This document shows, one piece after another, positions 10,949-22,267 of a DNA stretch of 64,000 bases. Each line of letters begins with the position of its first letter. Positions within the stretch are counted from its first letter, which is position 1. Location of the stretch: contig OX375875.1 in assembly GCA_947359465.1 (NCBI GenBank), positions 59,025,981 through 59,089,980 on the forward strand, in the 5' to 3' direction. The notes below the pieces were generated by a model, which ran no database searches, was not told the origin of the DNA, and worked only from the letters and a program-made list of their open reading frames with translations. A program made the translations under genes and the position numbers. This DNA is from Metellina segmentata. Taxonomy: Eukaryota > Arthropoda > Arachnida > Araneae > Tetragnathidae.

Positions 10949-12266
10949 CTAAGGGCATACCATAAAAACTGAGAGTGAATTTTTTATGTAGTGGCAACAT
11001 CGCGAAACTAAAAAATTAAAGTGCAGGCGATTTTTTCAAACTGTTAACTGTACAATTGTACATTTTCTAAACGGAAGCTGACGATTTTATTTTTCTAGTT
11101 TCGTGCTTGTTTTTAAAGAACTGTTTTTATTTGCCCTACAGAAATGGAGGTGAGCGATTCAAAGTTAAAAAACGAAATGCGTTCATAAAATTTCATAATG
11201 TCAGCATGTCATAAAATTTTGCTATCGAAAACAGCTCCAGAAACAGTTAAGTTAATGAAAGAAGCTTACAAAGACAAATGTTTTCGCTATTTTTAGATGG
11301 CATGGTGATTAAAAAAAAGACGTTTGTCTGCAGAACTGGCTTTTAAGCCTGGTCGACCAGAAAGTGTTGTGATTGATCGAAATGTTGACACTGTGTGGGC
11401 AATCTTGCAAGAAAATCGGCAAATGACTTGTGAGGAGATAGCGGCATCAACTAACATTTCAAAAACGTCGATATTTCGCATTCTACGCAACAGTGTAAAG
11501 CTTCGCCATGTTTGTTGCAGATGGGTCCCTCCTCACCTTACTAAAGAACAAATGCAAACAAGAATTCACCAATGTTGTGAGTGCAAACAGATGCTTCAAA
11601 ATGATCCGAATTTCCTAAAGACTGTAATAACAGGTGATGAAACTTGGGTGTTTTATTTTGATCCCCTTACCAAGTCCGCAACAATTGTATGGAAACACAC
11701 TGATTCTCCGCCTCCGAAAAAAATCCGACAAACCAAATCTACTGGAAAGGTCAAGATGAATATTTTCTTTGATCATAAAGGTGTAATCTATCATCATGTT
11801 GGTGAATATTATATTTCAGTTTTAAAAATTTTGCGACAACACATAACGAGAAAGCGACATGAACTGGTAGGGAATTGGACATTACATCACGATAATGCTC
11901 GCCCGCATGTCGCTACTTCTGTTCACCAATATTTTAGTAAATGCAATATTAAAATCATGCCACATTCCCCCTTACAGTCCAGATCTCGCACCATGCGATG
12001 CGATTTTTGGCTGTTTCCTACGTTGAAGGAGAAGCTCCGTGGTAGAAAATTTAATACAGATTCTGAAGTTATTTCAGCAGTGCAGGGTTCTTTGAAGCAG
12101 CTTCCAGAAAAAGCCTTCTCTACTTGTTTTGAAAAGTGGGTTGAACGTTGGGACCATTGCATATCATCTGAGGGAAGGTATTTTGAAAAATAATTTTGTA
12201 TTTTTTTATGTAATTATATTTCTTGATTATTTATGATTTTAATCAGCTTTTATGGAACGCCCTTTG
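10949..12266 (+). mobile_element. Mariner element nested in Helitron A
   Basis: Terminal repeats of about 23 bp read CTAAGGGCATACCATAAAAA at the left and the reverse of CAAAGGGCGTTCCATAAAAG at the right. TA flanks are at 10947-10948 and 12267-12268. The empty site is present in the sister Helitron copy (GGAATGTATATTGA near 23024-23037), which proves the insertion and its exact borders. At 1318 bp it is a normal mariner length. Confidence 0.92.
11143..12193 (+). pseudogene. Mariner transposase pseudogene with altered catalytic spacing
   Basis: The N-terminal helix-turn-helix part (11143-11310) is broken by stops and frame changes. From 11324 (a TTG, not a true start) an open frame runs to 12193. 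It contains TGDETWVFYFDP (first Asp), HHDNARPHVATS (second Asp) and CDFWLFP (third Asp), the mariner D,D34D set. Here the last two Asp residues are separated by 36 rather than 34 residues. An extra base before 11973 plus a 5-bp duplication (TGCGA twice, 11994-12003) shift the segment into another frame and then restore it. The family motif YSPDLAPCD is readable only in the shifted frame at 11973-11999. Probably inactive. Confidence 0.88.
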
Positions 12267-13297
12267 TATATTGAGTATTACGATTACGTGGATAGCTTTC
12301 TGCTGAAAAAGCAATTTTTTTTCCAAAAATAATTTTTTTTATGGAATTTTAGCTCTGATACTTCATTTATTTCAAGTCTTATTTTTGTTCTTTGCTTTAT
12401 GTAAACGATTTCCGAATATTTGAACAGACGATATTTTTCAACGAACGGGAATGAAACGAAAACTCGTTGGTTGATCTCGTGCAGTGATATTTTCTGTTTT
12501 TTTTTTTTTTCGCTCTGAATTAATTTTGCATTTCTAAATTTTGTGCACCTTTGTTGTAAATGGCAACTGTGCAAGATCAAAAGATAAAAAAGAATCACAA
12601 ATTAATATCATTAAAACAACTTTTTTCCAGACAGCTTTTATTTTGTTTTATTTCGCTGTTTTCTTTTGTTTTCTGTTTTAAATATTTATTATTTTAATAA
12701 ATTGTATTTCCTGTTCATCACACGCAACACAACTTAAAAGTATTCGACTTAAAGTGGCAGGTAAGTAAGAATAAAGCAAATTTTAAGTGTAAGCATGCTG
12801 TTATTGAAAGAATAATGCCGTTATTGAAAGAATAATAATCTTTAAAAAATCCGAACGAATTTTTCAGGCATTAAAAAATTCTTTGTCATAATGGCAGGAG
12901 ACGATTGCTTTGTTCCACAATGTCGCATGCCTGATGCAAGAGTGCCCAGGTAAAAAAAATTTGTTTTGCTGACTGTGTGTGTAAGAGCACACATGAAAAG
13001 AACTTGAGAAAGGGAATTCCAAATCTCACTCAAAATTGTCTTTTGTAGTAGTAGCCTTAGTGTCACCTTTCGTCATTTTGTAGCTTTGTAATACAGCACG
13101 GGTGCGATGTATGTGAAATTTTTTTCATGAATGGATATGCATTTGTAGGATTGGTGTCCAAAGTGGTAGAAATTATAAAGTTGACGAAAGGTGTTAAAAT
13201 ATTATTTTATTCTACGAAAGACATAAGTCATATTTTGATCATCGCTTCAATCTAGAGTAAACTAATTCAAACCGAGTAAGGTCGGTTATTTTGATAG

Positions 13298-14039
13298 CTC
13301 ATAAATAAGAATTGACTGCTGATAAGTTGCAAAAGACAGAAAAAATTTTTGTTCATTTGATCTCGCACATCAAGTTTCAAAGGAAAACTTCATATCTCCC
13401 CAATTTGTTATAAAAATAAACACCGAGATAAATCTTAGACCCCTGAATGATGTCATCCAAATAAATATTTAATTTTAAAAAGGTGAGGAAAGGCGTTTTA
13501 TATTTATCGTAAAAACGATATTCCACAGCCAATACTAGGGGTGTTTATCTATCGGGAGGGGCTACGAGGCTCAGACTCTCCTAAAACAAATATATTATGT
13601 AAAAACTCTCAAAAGTGCCCTTTGAAACAAGTTTCAAGATCATAAACATGAATGATTATACACAATTTTATCAAATTGGAACCAAGCATAACTGAATAAG
13701 TTCTAAATTCCATTTTAAGGAACTTCCTATTTGTTCGTAATTTTTCCTTGGTACCTCGGATCACTGGCAAAGGGCACCCACCTATTGTAAGTAAATATTT
13801 CTAGAAAGGTTTATTTAAAACCGATTAGTTTGGTAAAATAACGCATTTTTATGGTGAAAAGGTGAAAAAACCTTTAGCTGAACCGAATTTTAACGTTGTG
13901 AGAATTTCCCCGTTGAACAAAGTTGAAGTTTGGCTTATCCAGATTTCAACGTTAAAACAGCTGAAGCAATATTACTTCGATGCTGTTAAAAGCTAATCAT
14001 TAAACCGCCATTTTAAACCCAATTGTAAAAATCGTTGGT
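13298..14039. other. Non-coding DNA between repeats
   Basis: No recognised gene or transposon. There are stops in all frames and no splice-bounded coding segment that I could support. Confidence 0.5.
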
Positions 14040-14125
14040 TCCGAATGATCCTTTAATCCTCAAGTCCGGATATAATTATCCCTCGTGTAGTAAAAATTAC
14101 CGTAGAGCGACACTCTGAACTAAGC
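14040..14125 (+). repeat. SINE tail fragment (head type III family)
   Basis: The stretch CCTCGTGTAGTAAAAATTAC followed by CGTAGAGCGACA matches the 3' part of the SINE at 58840-58995 (CCTCGTGTAGCAAAAATGAC and CGTAGAGCCAGA). The tRNA-like head is missing or too diverged to see. Confidence 0.5.
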
Positions 14126-14520
14126 CGTGGTGAGGAAGGAGATATCGAAAGCTTTTCAACGTTTTTTTAATGATCAATTAAATGCATGAACGTTTGGCTA
14201 CGTTTCGTTAGAATTTTTATCGACGTGGTTTTGCTGGCATTATAGATTTTAGATTTGCAGTTTTTTTTATGTCGTCTTGAAACTATTGTCTCTACGATGT
14301 CACTCTAATTCGGTGATTCATTGGTTTTCTGCCTTGATTGAAAGGTTTGTGGTAGTTGTGGGTTTAATACTTGAAGGGAAAGCATTAAAATTTGATAGTT
14401 GAAAATCGTTATATCAAGGTACAGGATTTCCAAGCGTGTGTAAGACGTCTTGATGTGACTAATTTGTGCAATTTGCCCAAACTGAGAATCGCCTTGGAAA
14501 CGGGATTATTACCAAACCAA

Positions 14521-15045
14521 TGGAATAAAATAAAGAACTTAAGATTTTGAAGGATCCATTCTTTTCTATTGAAAGCAAAATGCAAGAGTTTACTTGCAAA
14601 ATTACATTTCCTCCTGCAATCGATTAAATCTTCAATTATGCTTTTATTGTGATAAAATAGGCGGAATCTTTGATTTCTACGAAATCAATTCTCATCATAT
14701 CAAGCTGGTCTGTATTCTTTTTTTTTCTATTTTGTATACTGCCCTTATTATCGCTGATTATTGTATTTCAACTCCAAAACATGGAATTAAATAAAGAGCT
14801 GAAGATTATGAAGAATCCGTTCTTTTCCATTGAAAGCAAAATACGAGATATTACTTGCAAAACTACCTTTCCTCCTGGAATCGATTAAATCTCCAATTAT
14901 TCTTTTGTTGTGATGAAATAGACGGAATCTTTGATACGAAATCGATTCTCATCAGATCTAGCTGGTCTGTATTAGTTTTGTTCTTTTCTATTTTGTATGC
15001 TTCCCGAATTATAGCTGGTTATATTTCAAACCCAAAACAAATGGA
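14521..15045 (+). repeat. Two-unit direct tandem duplication, about 261-bp period
   Basis: Unit 1 (14521-14781) and unit 2 (14782-15045) align along their length. They share TGGAAT(A/T)AAATAAAGA at the start, TTGAAAGCAAAAT, a TTTCCTCCTG(C/G)AATCGATTAA block, and AGCTGGTCTGTATT near the end. They differ by scattered substitutions and small indels. Neither unit codes for anything recognisable. Confidence 0.85.
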
Positions 15046-15177
15046 TTGTTTGACGTATGGAGCTGCAAAATATTCACTTTCGTGAAACTTTTCTTAAAAG
15101 GGAACATGTGAATCTAAGAGACGTCTAAAGCAGGAAATTGAAAATATTCGTTTGAATTAAGCAGGCCAATTATTTAA

Positions 15178-15372
15178 CTAGCCACTGCGTGGTTAGCCCA
15201 GCGTTGCCCGTGTCAGTTGCTTTTGTGGAGTTATTGGTTTGCTTCACAAACCAAATTATGTAACAGCAATCAAGGATTCCCAATTGGTTTGCTTCGCAAA
15301 CCAAATTATGAATATTATAAACAATGGATTGCTTCGCAAACCAACACCACGGGCAACGCCGTAATGGTCTAG
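15178..15372. mobile_element. Short element with Helitron-like CTAG ends in inverted orientation
   Basis: The left edge reads CTAGCCACTGCGTGGTTAG and GCGTTGCCCGTG. The right edge, reversed, reads CTAGACCATTACGGCGTTGC and CCGTG. Both resemble Helitron 3' ends (hairpin then CTAG|T), pointing outwards. Between them are three copies of a palindrome of the type GGTTTGCTTCGCAAACC (about 15236, 15285 and 15328). No coding sequence. It could be two Helitron 3' ends joined tail to tail, or a palindromic MITE. Confidence 0.5.
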
Positions 15373-17364
15373 TAATTGTCAAATTCGGCAAAATTTGATT
15401 GAGAAGAGATCCAATTGGCGTAAAGCCGCACTCTCTTTTGGAAATTTCTTTAGTGTCCTCGAACCGGCAGTGATGTTTTCATTTAACGACCGAAGCGAAT
15501 ACTATGTCACCTTCAGATATAAAGGGTCATTAGCTGTCCGGAATCTCCAATATAAACTTGTCGGTCTCTTAACTGAGAAAATTGTGTAGTTTTATGATCC
15601 TTGCTATTCATCCTCTACCAGATAATTCATGCAGAATTAGAAAAAGCTGATTATATTAAAAAGTTATCTCTTTGCCTCATTCTTTGATTTGTATCTTTTC
15701 CTGTTATATATTGAGCTGTGTTATTGTATTGGTGAGGAGTCGCTACACTCCAGCTAAATGTAACCAAAAACCTTACAATAAACTTAAGAACACAAATTTA
15801 AGTTTAAAGTACATCGTACTGTTTGAGAATTGTTTAAAAACATATTTGAGGAATTTAGCGATAACGTGCAGATAATTTGTGGACAAGTACTTAAATCCAC
15901 ACATAGGAGGCCTTATTTTATAAAGGTTCATAAAGGCGTTCTTCCTTCGAAACTTCATAAAGTTGAAATGATAATGTGATAAATAGAACAATTTAAAACT
16001 AGCTTGAGGGTAATGAACATAAACTGGAATATATAACCCAATGCATACATGTGGAAAATTCTTCACACATTAAATAATTAAGGTTCTTTCACAAGCTTTC
16101 GCAAATTCTAGAACCACATATTTGCTCAAAAATACGAACACTTATAATTCCGATATAAAAAGAGCTTGAGCTTTGTAGCCCTTCTCTTGCAGGGCGTTAG
16201 TACTCGCAGGGCACAAAACGTTTCTTTTTCTAAAAGAAATTAAAGTTTTTACTGCATCAATTAATAATTTTTAAGTACTAGGTGAAAAAGGCAGTCAAAA
16301 GTTTAAGCGATTTCAAGATTGAACTGAGGAATGCGTTGCCCGTGTTTGCAGAACTTCGAAAGCATTTAATGAAAAAGAAAACAATTTCAAATGGCCATTC
16401 AATGAAAAATTTAATTTCTTATCCGTATGCATTTTACACCTTTTTTTTTTGTTGTGTGTTGTTACACACACCAATCAAATTGACTAAATAACCCCATCTA
16501 TTCATTAAGAGAATCCTAAGAAGGATTCTATGGAGAAGATCAAAGCTTGTGAGAAATCATGAAGGAAAGACTAGGTTGAAAAATGCTTTTGGGATGCTTT
16601 TTGCATTTTTTTGCTTTTGTATAAATGTTTATTAAATTTAGACAATACAATGGTTTCATAGCTGCCACAGGCTACTAAAAGCCGACTTTTTGCAATTATT
16701 TTTCAACCTTGGGGAATTACGGGTACATTTTTAAGCAAAGCGTCTCACAAAAACTTCCTTTTTCAAAAAAATTGCTACTTTTTTTGAAAATTTGTCATAG
16801 GTTAACGAAAATATAGTTCTTTTTTTTAAAACTGTACGGGATGGGATTTTTTATTTCGGATTGTTTTAGGTAGTAGTCAATTTTTTAAAGGACGACGGTT
16901 TCGAAGTTTTTTTAACAAACCGTGGCAAACCAGAAAGAACTCGGAATCTGGTTGTTAGATTGTCATAAAAACCTTATTAAGAAAATATTTAGTTTTTTTT
17001 TAAATATAAATTTCTTGACGAGATGTTTAATGTCTGTGTAATACTTAATTAGCACTTTTTGTGTTTTAGCCGATTCACTTTGAATAGGAGCAACCAAAGT
17101 TGCTACTAATATAGTCTAAGAGGAGGGTGCTTTTATTAAAAAAATTATGGCACTAATATTATTTCATAAGTGATTTGGCTGTGGCAGTCTTCTGATTTAT
17201 AAAAACGATCACGATATTCCAAACATGACCAAATATTCTCCATACGCTTAAGAACTGAATTACATCAACTCAAAATTGTTCCCTCAACATTTATCTTTTT
17301 GAAGTGGGAATATCCCCCTTCTCGCCACTTGCCGAGAGTATTGCTGTGACAACCGCGTAATGAA
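15373..17364. other. Non-coding DNA
   Basis: AT-rich sequence with several homopolymer runs. The open frames at 15395-15589, 15672-15875 and 15773-16066 have no motifs and are treated as chance. Confidence 0.5.
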
Positions 17365-17532
17365 TTAATGCCTCCAACGATCGTTTCGCGTTCTCAAATC
17401 CAGCGATCCGTTATTCCCTTTTTCTGAGGAGAGCACTTCACCTTTGATATTTGCAGGTCCGCGCCTGCGCCCCACCGGCTCTGTTCCCGGGAATTCTCGC
17501 TGTCCTTTTGGAAAGTGCATCTCTTCATTCAT
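17365..17532 (-). other. GC-rich island with a 55-codon open frame of unknown meaning
   Basis: Within AT-rich DNA, roughly 17330-17560 is GC-rich and holds a minus-strand frame from ATG 17532 to TAA 17365. It encodes a hydrophilic, basic peptide with QREFPGTEPVGRRRGPANIK in the middle. A possible donor (AAAG|GTGAAG) lies inside it. I recognise no family. It might be an exon, a promoter CpG patch or a repeat fragment; evidence for real coding is weak. Confidence 0.25.
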
Positions 17533-17765
17533 TCCTCCATCAGTGCACAGGGAAGCACCTTGAGAGCATTAACTGGATGAACACAATGTTATTAATTATA
17601 TTGCATGCTTTAAAACGTACGGTTTGGCGGTGCAGTGTGTGGATTTGAACTGAAATATTATATGCTGATAAAACGGGCACATGATAAAATTTTACGAGAG
17701 AGGGTTTCTTTGACGAAATTTAACGTGAATCTTAAATTTTTAATGTTTTTTCCAAAAGAAATCCG

Positions 17766-17985
17766 GGTCTTGTGGCTCAGTGAGTTTGCTCACTGCGCTT
17801 GCAACCTGCGACTTGTAGGTGGCGCTGGTTCGATTCCTCTTTCTGTGTATTTCTCTCTCTTCTGTGTCTGTTGAACTTTCCGTGCGTGTGTATGTCAATT
17901 ACTTGATGTTGTCTGTCTAGTTTTTGACGCAGCTTGGCAAAATATGGCCATTGCGTCATAAAACCCAACCGATCAACCAAAGGAA
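17766..17985 (+). repeat. tRNA-derived SINE, a separate family
   Basis: A tRNA-like head starts TCTTGTGGCTCAGTGAGTTT and has a box-B-like GGTTCGATTCC at about 17827. A pyrimidine-rich body follows, then a tail with GCGTCATAAAACCCAACCGA. A related tail (CCATAAAACCCAAATCAACT) occurs at about 45085. It is a SINE, not a tRNA gene: the acceptor stem does not pair. Confidence 0.6.
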
Positions 17986-18780
17986 ATCTAGTGGGGTATG
18001 TTGGACAGAGATTCCAACTAATACGTTTACTATGCAGTTCCTACGTGAAAACATTCTGTAGTACAGAATGCAGTAATTTGTAGTATAGACTGCAAGGTTG
18101 GGTTGTACGGCTCAAGGAGCATATTTGACCACCAAGCTGTCCCAAATACCGTCAAGTAAATGAAAATACACACAAGGAAATTTAGTGCAATGAGCAAAAA
18201 CCACTGATTCACACTAGACTGGAAAGCGTTAATTCTACGGCAAATAAATTTTCCACAATCTTCAAAATTCGTTTTATCTAGCTATTTTGTGTGATTGTGC
18301 CTATCGTCTTCCAAACGGGTTGCACATATCAAGACAGAATTTGCCAAAAATTCTAAAAAAAAAATGATGTCTAATGTCAAGTTAGTGTCAAAAAGTCCTA
18401 ATCGATATTGCCCCGGTCCTTCCCCTAAAAATTATTTTAAAAATATCACCTTCTGAAAACAGCCGAATCAGCCATTATAAAAGAACACTTGACGGGCATA
18501 GTAAAAATGGAGAATAGTTTGACATTAAGAGAGACTATAAGATTGTACCATTTCCAATATTAACTCATTGGCTGGTAATGGTATTGAATCCATTTTGAGT
18601 TTCTGAGTTGTATTTCATTCAAGCACTTTGTTCTTGTTTTTAGTGCAGTTAATTTTCCGCAGAATCCAGTAAATGATTTCCCATGACAGTTTTTATGATC
18701 ATCGATCTTTTCCATCTATATTGGTCATTTTCACTCGTTTCTCCTGTCCGAAATATTTTGTTCAAACACAGATCTTTCTG
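17986..18780. other. Non-coding DNA
   Basis: No gene or terminus recognised; ends at the left border of Tc1 element B. Confidence 0.5.
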
Positions 18781-20259
18781 CACTCATGTCCATAAATTAA
18801 GGATAATGCCAGCTCCGGCAAATAAAGGTTCAGAAACAAAACAAACGTGACAATCATAAAGCCCATTTATTAAACAAAAGATAAAGAACAAAAAAGATGG
18901 TGTATGTATGATATCATTCATAAAAACTACGATTTTTGCTCACTAGAGCAATTACAAAAAATATCGACCTTACAAAAACATGAGATGGTTGGTATTGTGG
19001 TTAATACATTGTATGTCACCCAGACGATGAAATACAGTCTGTACAACGCCTAGGCACGCAGAGGATCAAATTATCGAGCTGATCTTGGGGAAGATCACTC
19101 CACTCAGCAAGCAATGCTCTCCAAAGTTCCGGTACACATGTAGGATGTGGTTGATGGGCTGCCAAGCATATCCCACACATGCTCTATCGGATTCAAGTCA
19201 AGTGAGAATGCGTGCCATTCCATACAGGTGATATCCTCAGATTCAAGTCATTCGTTTACAATGTTTGCACGATGAGAACGGGCGTTGTCATCCACAAACA
19301 CAAATTCTGCGCCCATGGCACCCCTAAACAAACGTACATGTTGTTCCAGAATGATGTCCCGATAAATTTGGCCTCGCATGGTTCTGATTTGAGCATGTAG
19401 ATCTGTTCTGGAGCCCAGTATAATTCCGCCCCAAACGAACAATCCTGCACCAACGTAACGGTGTCGTTCAATGATGTTGTCTTGGTGGTAGTGGGTACCT
19501 GGCGTTCTCCATATGAACGTCCGCCGTGAATCAGAATACAAGCTAAACCTGGATTCGTCGGAAAACATCACACAAGCACACTGTGACAATGTCTACATTG
19601 CATGTTCTCTACTCCAGGCTAACCGCTGGCGACAGTGAGTTGCTGCGAGCGGAACACATCTGACAGTCCTGCGAGCATATAGACCACATGTCCCAAACGT
19701 CTGTAACGGTTTGTCTTGAAACTGTCGTACCCGTGGCTGAAGATAGCTGATGAGAAAGGTCGGATGCTGTGCTCCGTCTGCTTCTTTTTGCAGTTACTGC
19801 CAAATACCGATCGTGATTCGGTGTTGTAACTCGGGGGAGACCTGTACTGTAACGTCTACTGACATTTTCATCATTTTGGAATCGTTTCCAAAGCCTAGAG
19901 ATGACACTTTTGGCGAATCCAAGTTCCACTGAAACTTTCGTACCCCATTTCAGGTGGCCGTTAGTTTTACCGCTTAAAAAAAATCATCGGCATGCGTCCT
20001 CTTTGCCATAACTATTCGGTTGTGGCTCTCAGCGGCTTACAGAACGCTTGTGAAAAATTTTACTTCTTTGCTACCATTCCTTATATACACCTCTATTACA
20101 CTCTCGTCATTGTGACGTACCATCGACGTCATCTGATGGCTTCCTGTAATTTGGATATTATTCTTGAAGATTTGTGCCATAATTCTACAGGTGAAATTTT
20201 TACTTTAGAGTTCGATTTCCGTGTGATTCTGAATTATCCTTAATTTATGGACATGAGTG
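18781..20259 (-). mobile_element. Tc1-like transposon B, complete
   Basis: Terminal repeats begin CACTCATGTCCATAAATTAA followed by GGATAAT at 18781 and are matched perfectly in reverse at the right end, closing at 20259. The right flank is TA (20260-20261); the left flank reads TG, a decayed TA. Length is 1479 bp. A SINE begins only a few bases beyond the right end. Confidence 0.9.
19020..19970 (-). pseudogene. Tc1 transposase pseudogene (element B)
   Basis: On the minus strand, 19929-19609 reads as the N-terminal DNA-binding half (KSVISRLWKRFQND, then a second helix-turn-helix with SRQTV). After a frame change near 19600 the catalytic half follows: VMFSDESRFSLYSD (first Asp), VWGGI, VDDNARSHRA (second Asp) and, past an in-frame TGA at 19248-19250, LDLNPIEHVWDMLG (Glu). 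So one frameshift and one nonsense codon are evident. The order and D,D34E layout are those of Tc1 transposases. Inactive. Confidence 0.85.
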
Positions 20260-20265
20260 TATAGT

Positions 20266-20580
20266 GAGAGCCGCGTTTCTAAGTTGGAAGTGTAAGTAAT
20301 TAGCGACTTGCAGGTTGCGAGTTCGAAGCTCGGTGCAGTCAAAAACCGTCTTGTAGACGTTGGCTGGTAAACGTTAAATCTATCGTGGCATCAATTGTCC
20401 TCATGTTGGCGTGGTATGGAAGTTTGTAGTGTGGGGTGTCAACTCAGGTGTTGACCTCGTCATCTGACTGTGGCTCAAAATTACGTGTTGTCCTAGGATC
20501 TTTCCTTTGGGGATTGATCCCGGATTATCAGCAATAAATCTTTTTTTTTTTTTTTTGCACCAGAGCGACGTAAATTAACT
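20266..20580 (+). repeat. SINE, head type I
   Basis: The tRNA-like head has AAGTTGGAAGTGTAAGTAAT (box A region) and GCGAGTTCGAAG (box B). The shared body follows (AACGTTAAATCTATCGTGGC; CAACTCAGGTGTTGACCTCG; TCATCTGACTGTGG), then a tail with GGATTGATCCCGGA and GAGCGACGTAAATTAACT. A run of about 16 T interrupts the tail. It abuts transposon Tc1-B. Confidence 0.75.
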
Positions 20581-21049
20581 GCTTTTTTACTTTTTTGCAA
20601 CGATAAATTTTATTCGGGACACAGTCCCAGCAGTAGTTAGTTATTTTTCTTACTTTAAATGATACACGTGGGAGAAGGTATGTCACCTTTGCCTCTTTGT
20701 AATTTCTATCTTAAAATGATACATATTTGGGAGTATTAAATCAAAGCTTGTGGTGAATTTCTGTCAAATGCTGACAGAAAATTTTTTTTCGTGCTTCATT
20801 CCTCTATTATCAGGGACGGGAGCTCCTTGAAAGTAGTTCGTGATTTCGGGTTTCCCAAAACCGATAACTGCGAATTTTTGCAGGAGAAACCGGACGGCAA
20901 GCACGTGGTTCTGGTTCTAAAAATATTTTTTTTTCGTAGATTTGTTGCAAACAGGGTATACCGATAAAAACCAGCTTGATTTAAATAAAATGATTTTTAT
21001 TTAAAAAAAAGGCAACTTTAAATTTTTTTAAATTGGAGTTTAATCTAGA
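20581..21049. other. Non-coding DNA
   Basis: AT-rich, no recognised gene. A short stretch CAAAACCGATAACTGCGAA has no match I can name. Confidence 0.45.
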
Positions 21050-22267
21050 TATTTTTTAGATGAATGATGTTTGTGGGCATGTCTGTATATTTTGCATGGG
21101 CACATTGTATTTTTTCTATACAAATCAACACCGTTTGACCAATCCACGCCAAATTTGGTACACTTCTTTAGAACACTGCGGAAAACATAGGCTATTACTT
21201 TCCTGCCTACAGACCAATCTATAGCACTTACAACCATGAAAATTGGCACACAGGTAGTCCTAAAAGCGCTCCTCGAAGCCTCAATTTTAAAATGCAAAAA
21301 TTGTTTTCCTGCAATAAATGGATATTAACGAGGAAACACGTTCTACAGGGCTTGTGTATTTGAGTTGACACAGGGTAATGTCGTTATCATATTTAAGCTG
21401 TTGCGGTCAGATTTGAGTGTTACTAAATTTTCTAAGTCATTATCGTCTTTATCAATATTTTTTAATGTCTTTTTCGAATTGATCTATCTTAGCTCAGGAA
21501 GTCGAAATTCAACACTTTACACATCTTTCGCTTTTCATAATTCTGCTTTTTGTCATCCGAATTTCGTTTCTGTTTGTATGTCTTTGTCTTTTGGATATTA
21601 CAATATATTATTCAGGAAATAAATGTATATATTTGCATCGGAAGTAAATTATAGAAGCTATAAAAAAGTTCAAATCGAAGTTTAAAAATATTTTCCATAC
21701 AATTTAAATTGCAATTTTCTACGTAATAAAAGGGATTATTCTAATTCACGTTTCAATCAACATTTAGGCCCGGTGCAAACATCACGATTTTTTAACGTGC
21801 GGCGCCGCTGCGGCACCGAAGCCCAACTATGTACACATAACCGTGAAATGACCCAAGTACTCATTTAGCGCCATTTGCGACAAATATTCTATGGAAGAAA
21901 ACGTGTTTGTTTCTCATGCTTGTTGTGAAACAGTATATTTTGTAACATATTATAAAATAGACGTTACTGGATATAATCATTTATTAATTATTATTTATAT
22001 TCCATTTATTTATAAAAACAAGGAATATCAGAACGGAGACGCGTGTGCGGCGAGCTGCAGCGCCGTGGGCAACCGCGGTACAAATTGCATGCAAGTTGGA
22101 CGTGCGTCGCCCCAGTGGCGCCGTAGGCATGTGTGCACTACTCCATTGGATCTAATGTATCTCAGACCGCATTTGCGTTGCGGCAGCAGCTCTGCACGTT
22201 GAAAAACCGGATGTCTGCACCGGGCCTTAACCATTTCAAACTGAGCAACGCCGGGTTATTCAGCTAG
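21050..22267 (+). mobile_element. Helitron family C, copy 1, split by a Harbinger-like MITE
   Basis: The body at 21050-21415 matches, in the same order, the reverse strand of 31343-31763 (CCGTTTGACCAATCCACGCC; AACACTGCGGAAAACA; CATGAAAATTGGCACACA; GAGGAAACACGTTCTACAGG). The 3' end is GCAACGCCGGGTTATTCAGC then CTAG|T at 22264-22268. Non-autonomous, with no Rep/helicase frame. A 460-bp element is inserted near the 3' end. The 5' border is uncertain. Confidence 0.65.
21767..22226. mobile_element. PIF/Harbinger-like MITE
   Basis: Terminal repeats of about 35 bp: GGCCCGGTGCAAACATCACG at the left and the reverse of GGCCCGGTGCAGACATCCGG at the right, continuing to AACGTGC on both sides. Flanking TTA trinucleotides (21764-21766 and 22227-22229) match the 3-bp duplication of the PIF/Harbinger superfamily, as does the GGCCCGGTGC start. 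The ends are GC-rich and the centre AT-rich. No transposase. Confidence 0.8.

Larger units (their letters stand above)
10488..13297 (+). mobile_element. Non-autonomous Helitron family A, copy 1 (split by a mariner)
   Basis: It begins with ATATAAATAAGAATGGAGTG near 10488 and ends near 13297 with a hairpin (AACCGA...TCGGTT at about 13270-13287) followed by ATTTTGATAG. The sister copy at 22547-24128 ends ATTTTGCTAG|T, a Helitron-type CTAG terminus preceded by the same hairpin. Both copies share blocks throughout (for example GCTAAAACACCCGAGTAAGT). No Rep/helicase coding is seen, so it is non-autonomous. Copy 1 is longer only because a mariner (10949-12266) is inserted. Assignment to Helitrons rests on the 3' end; the 5' TC end is not clear in this copy. 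Confidence 0.65.
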
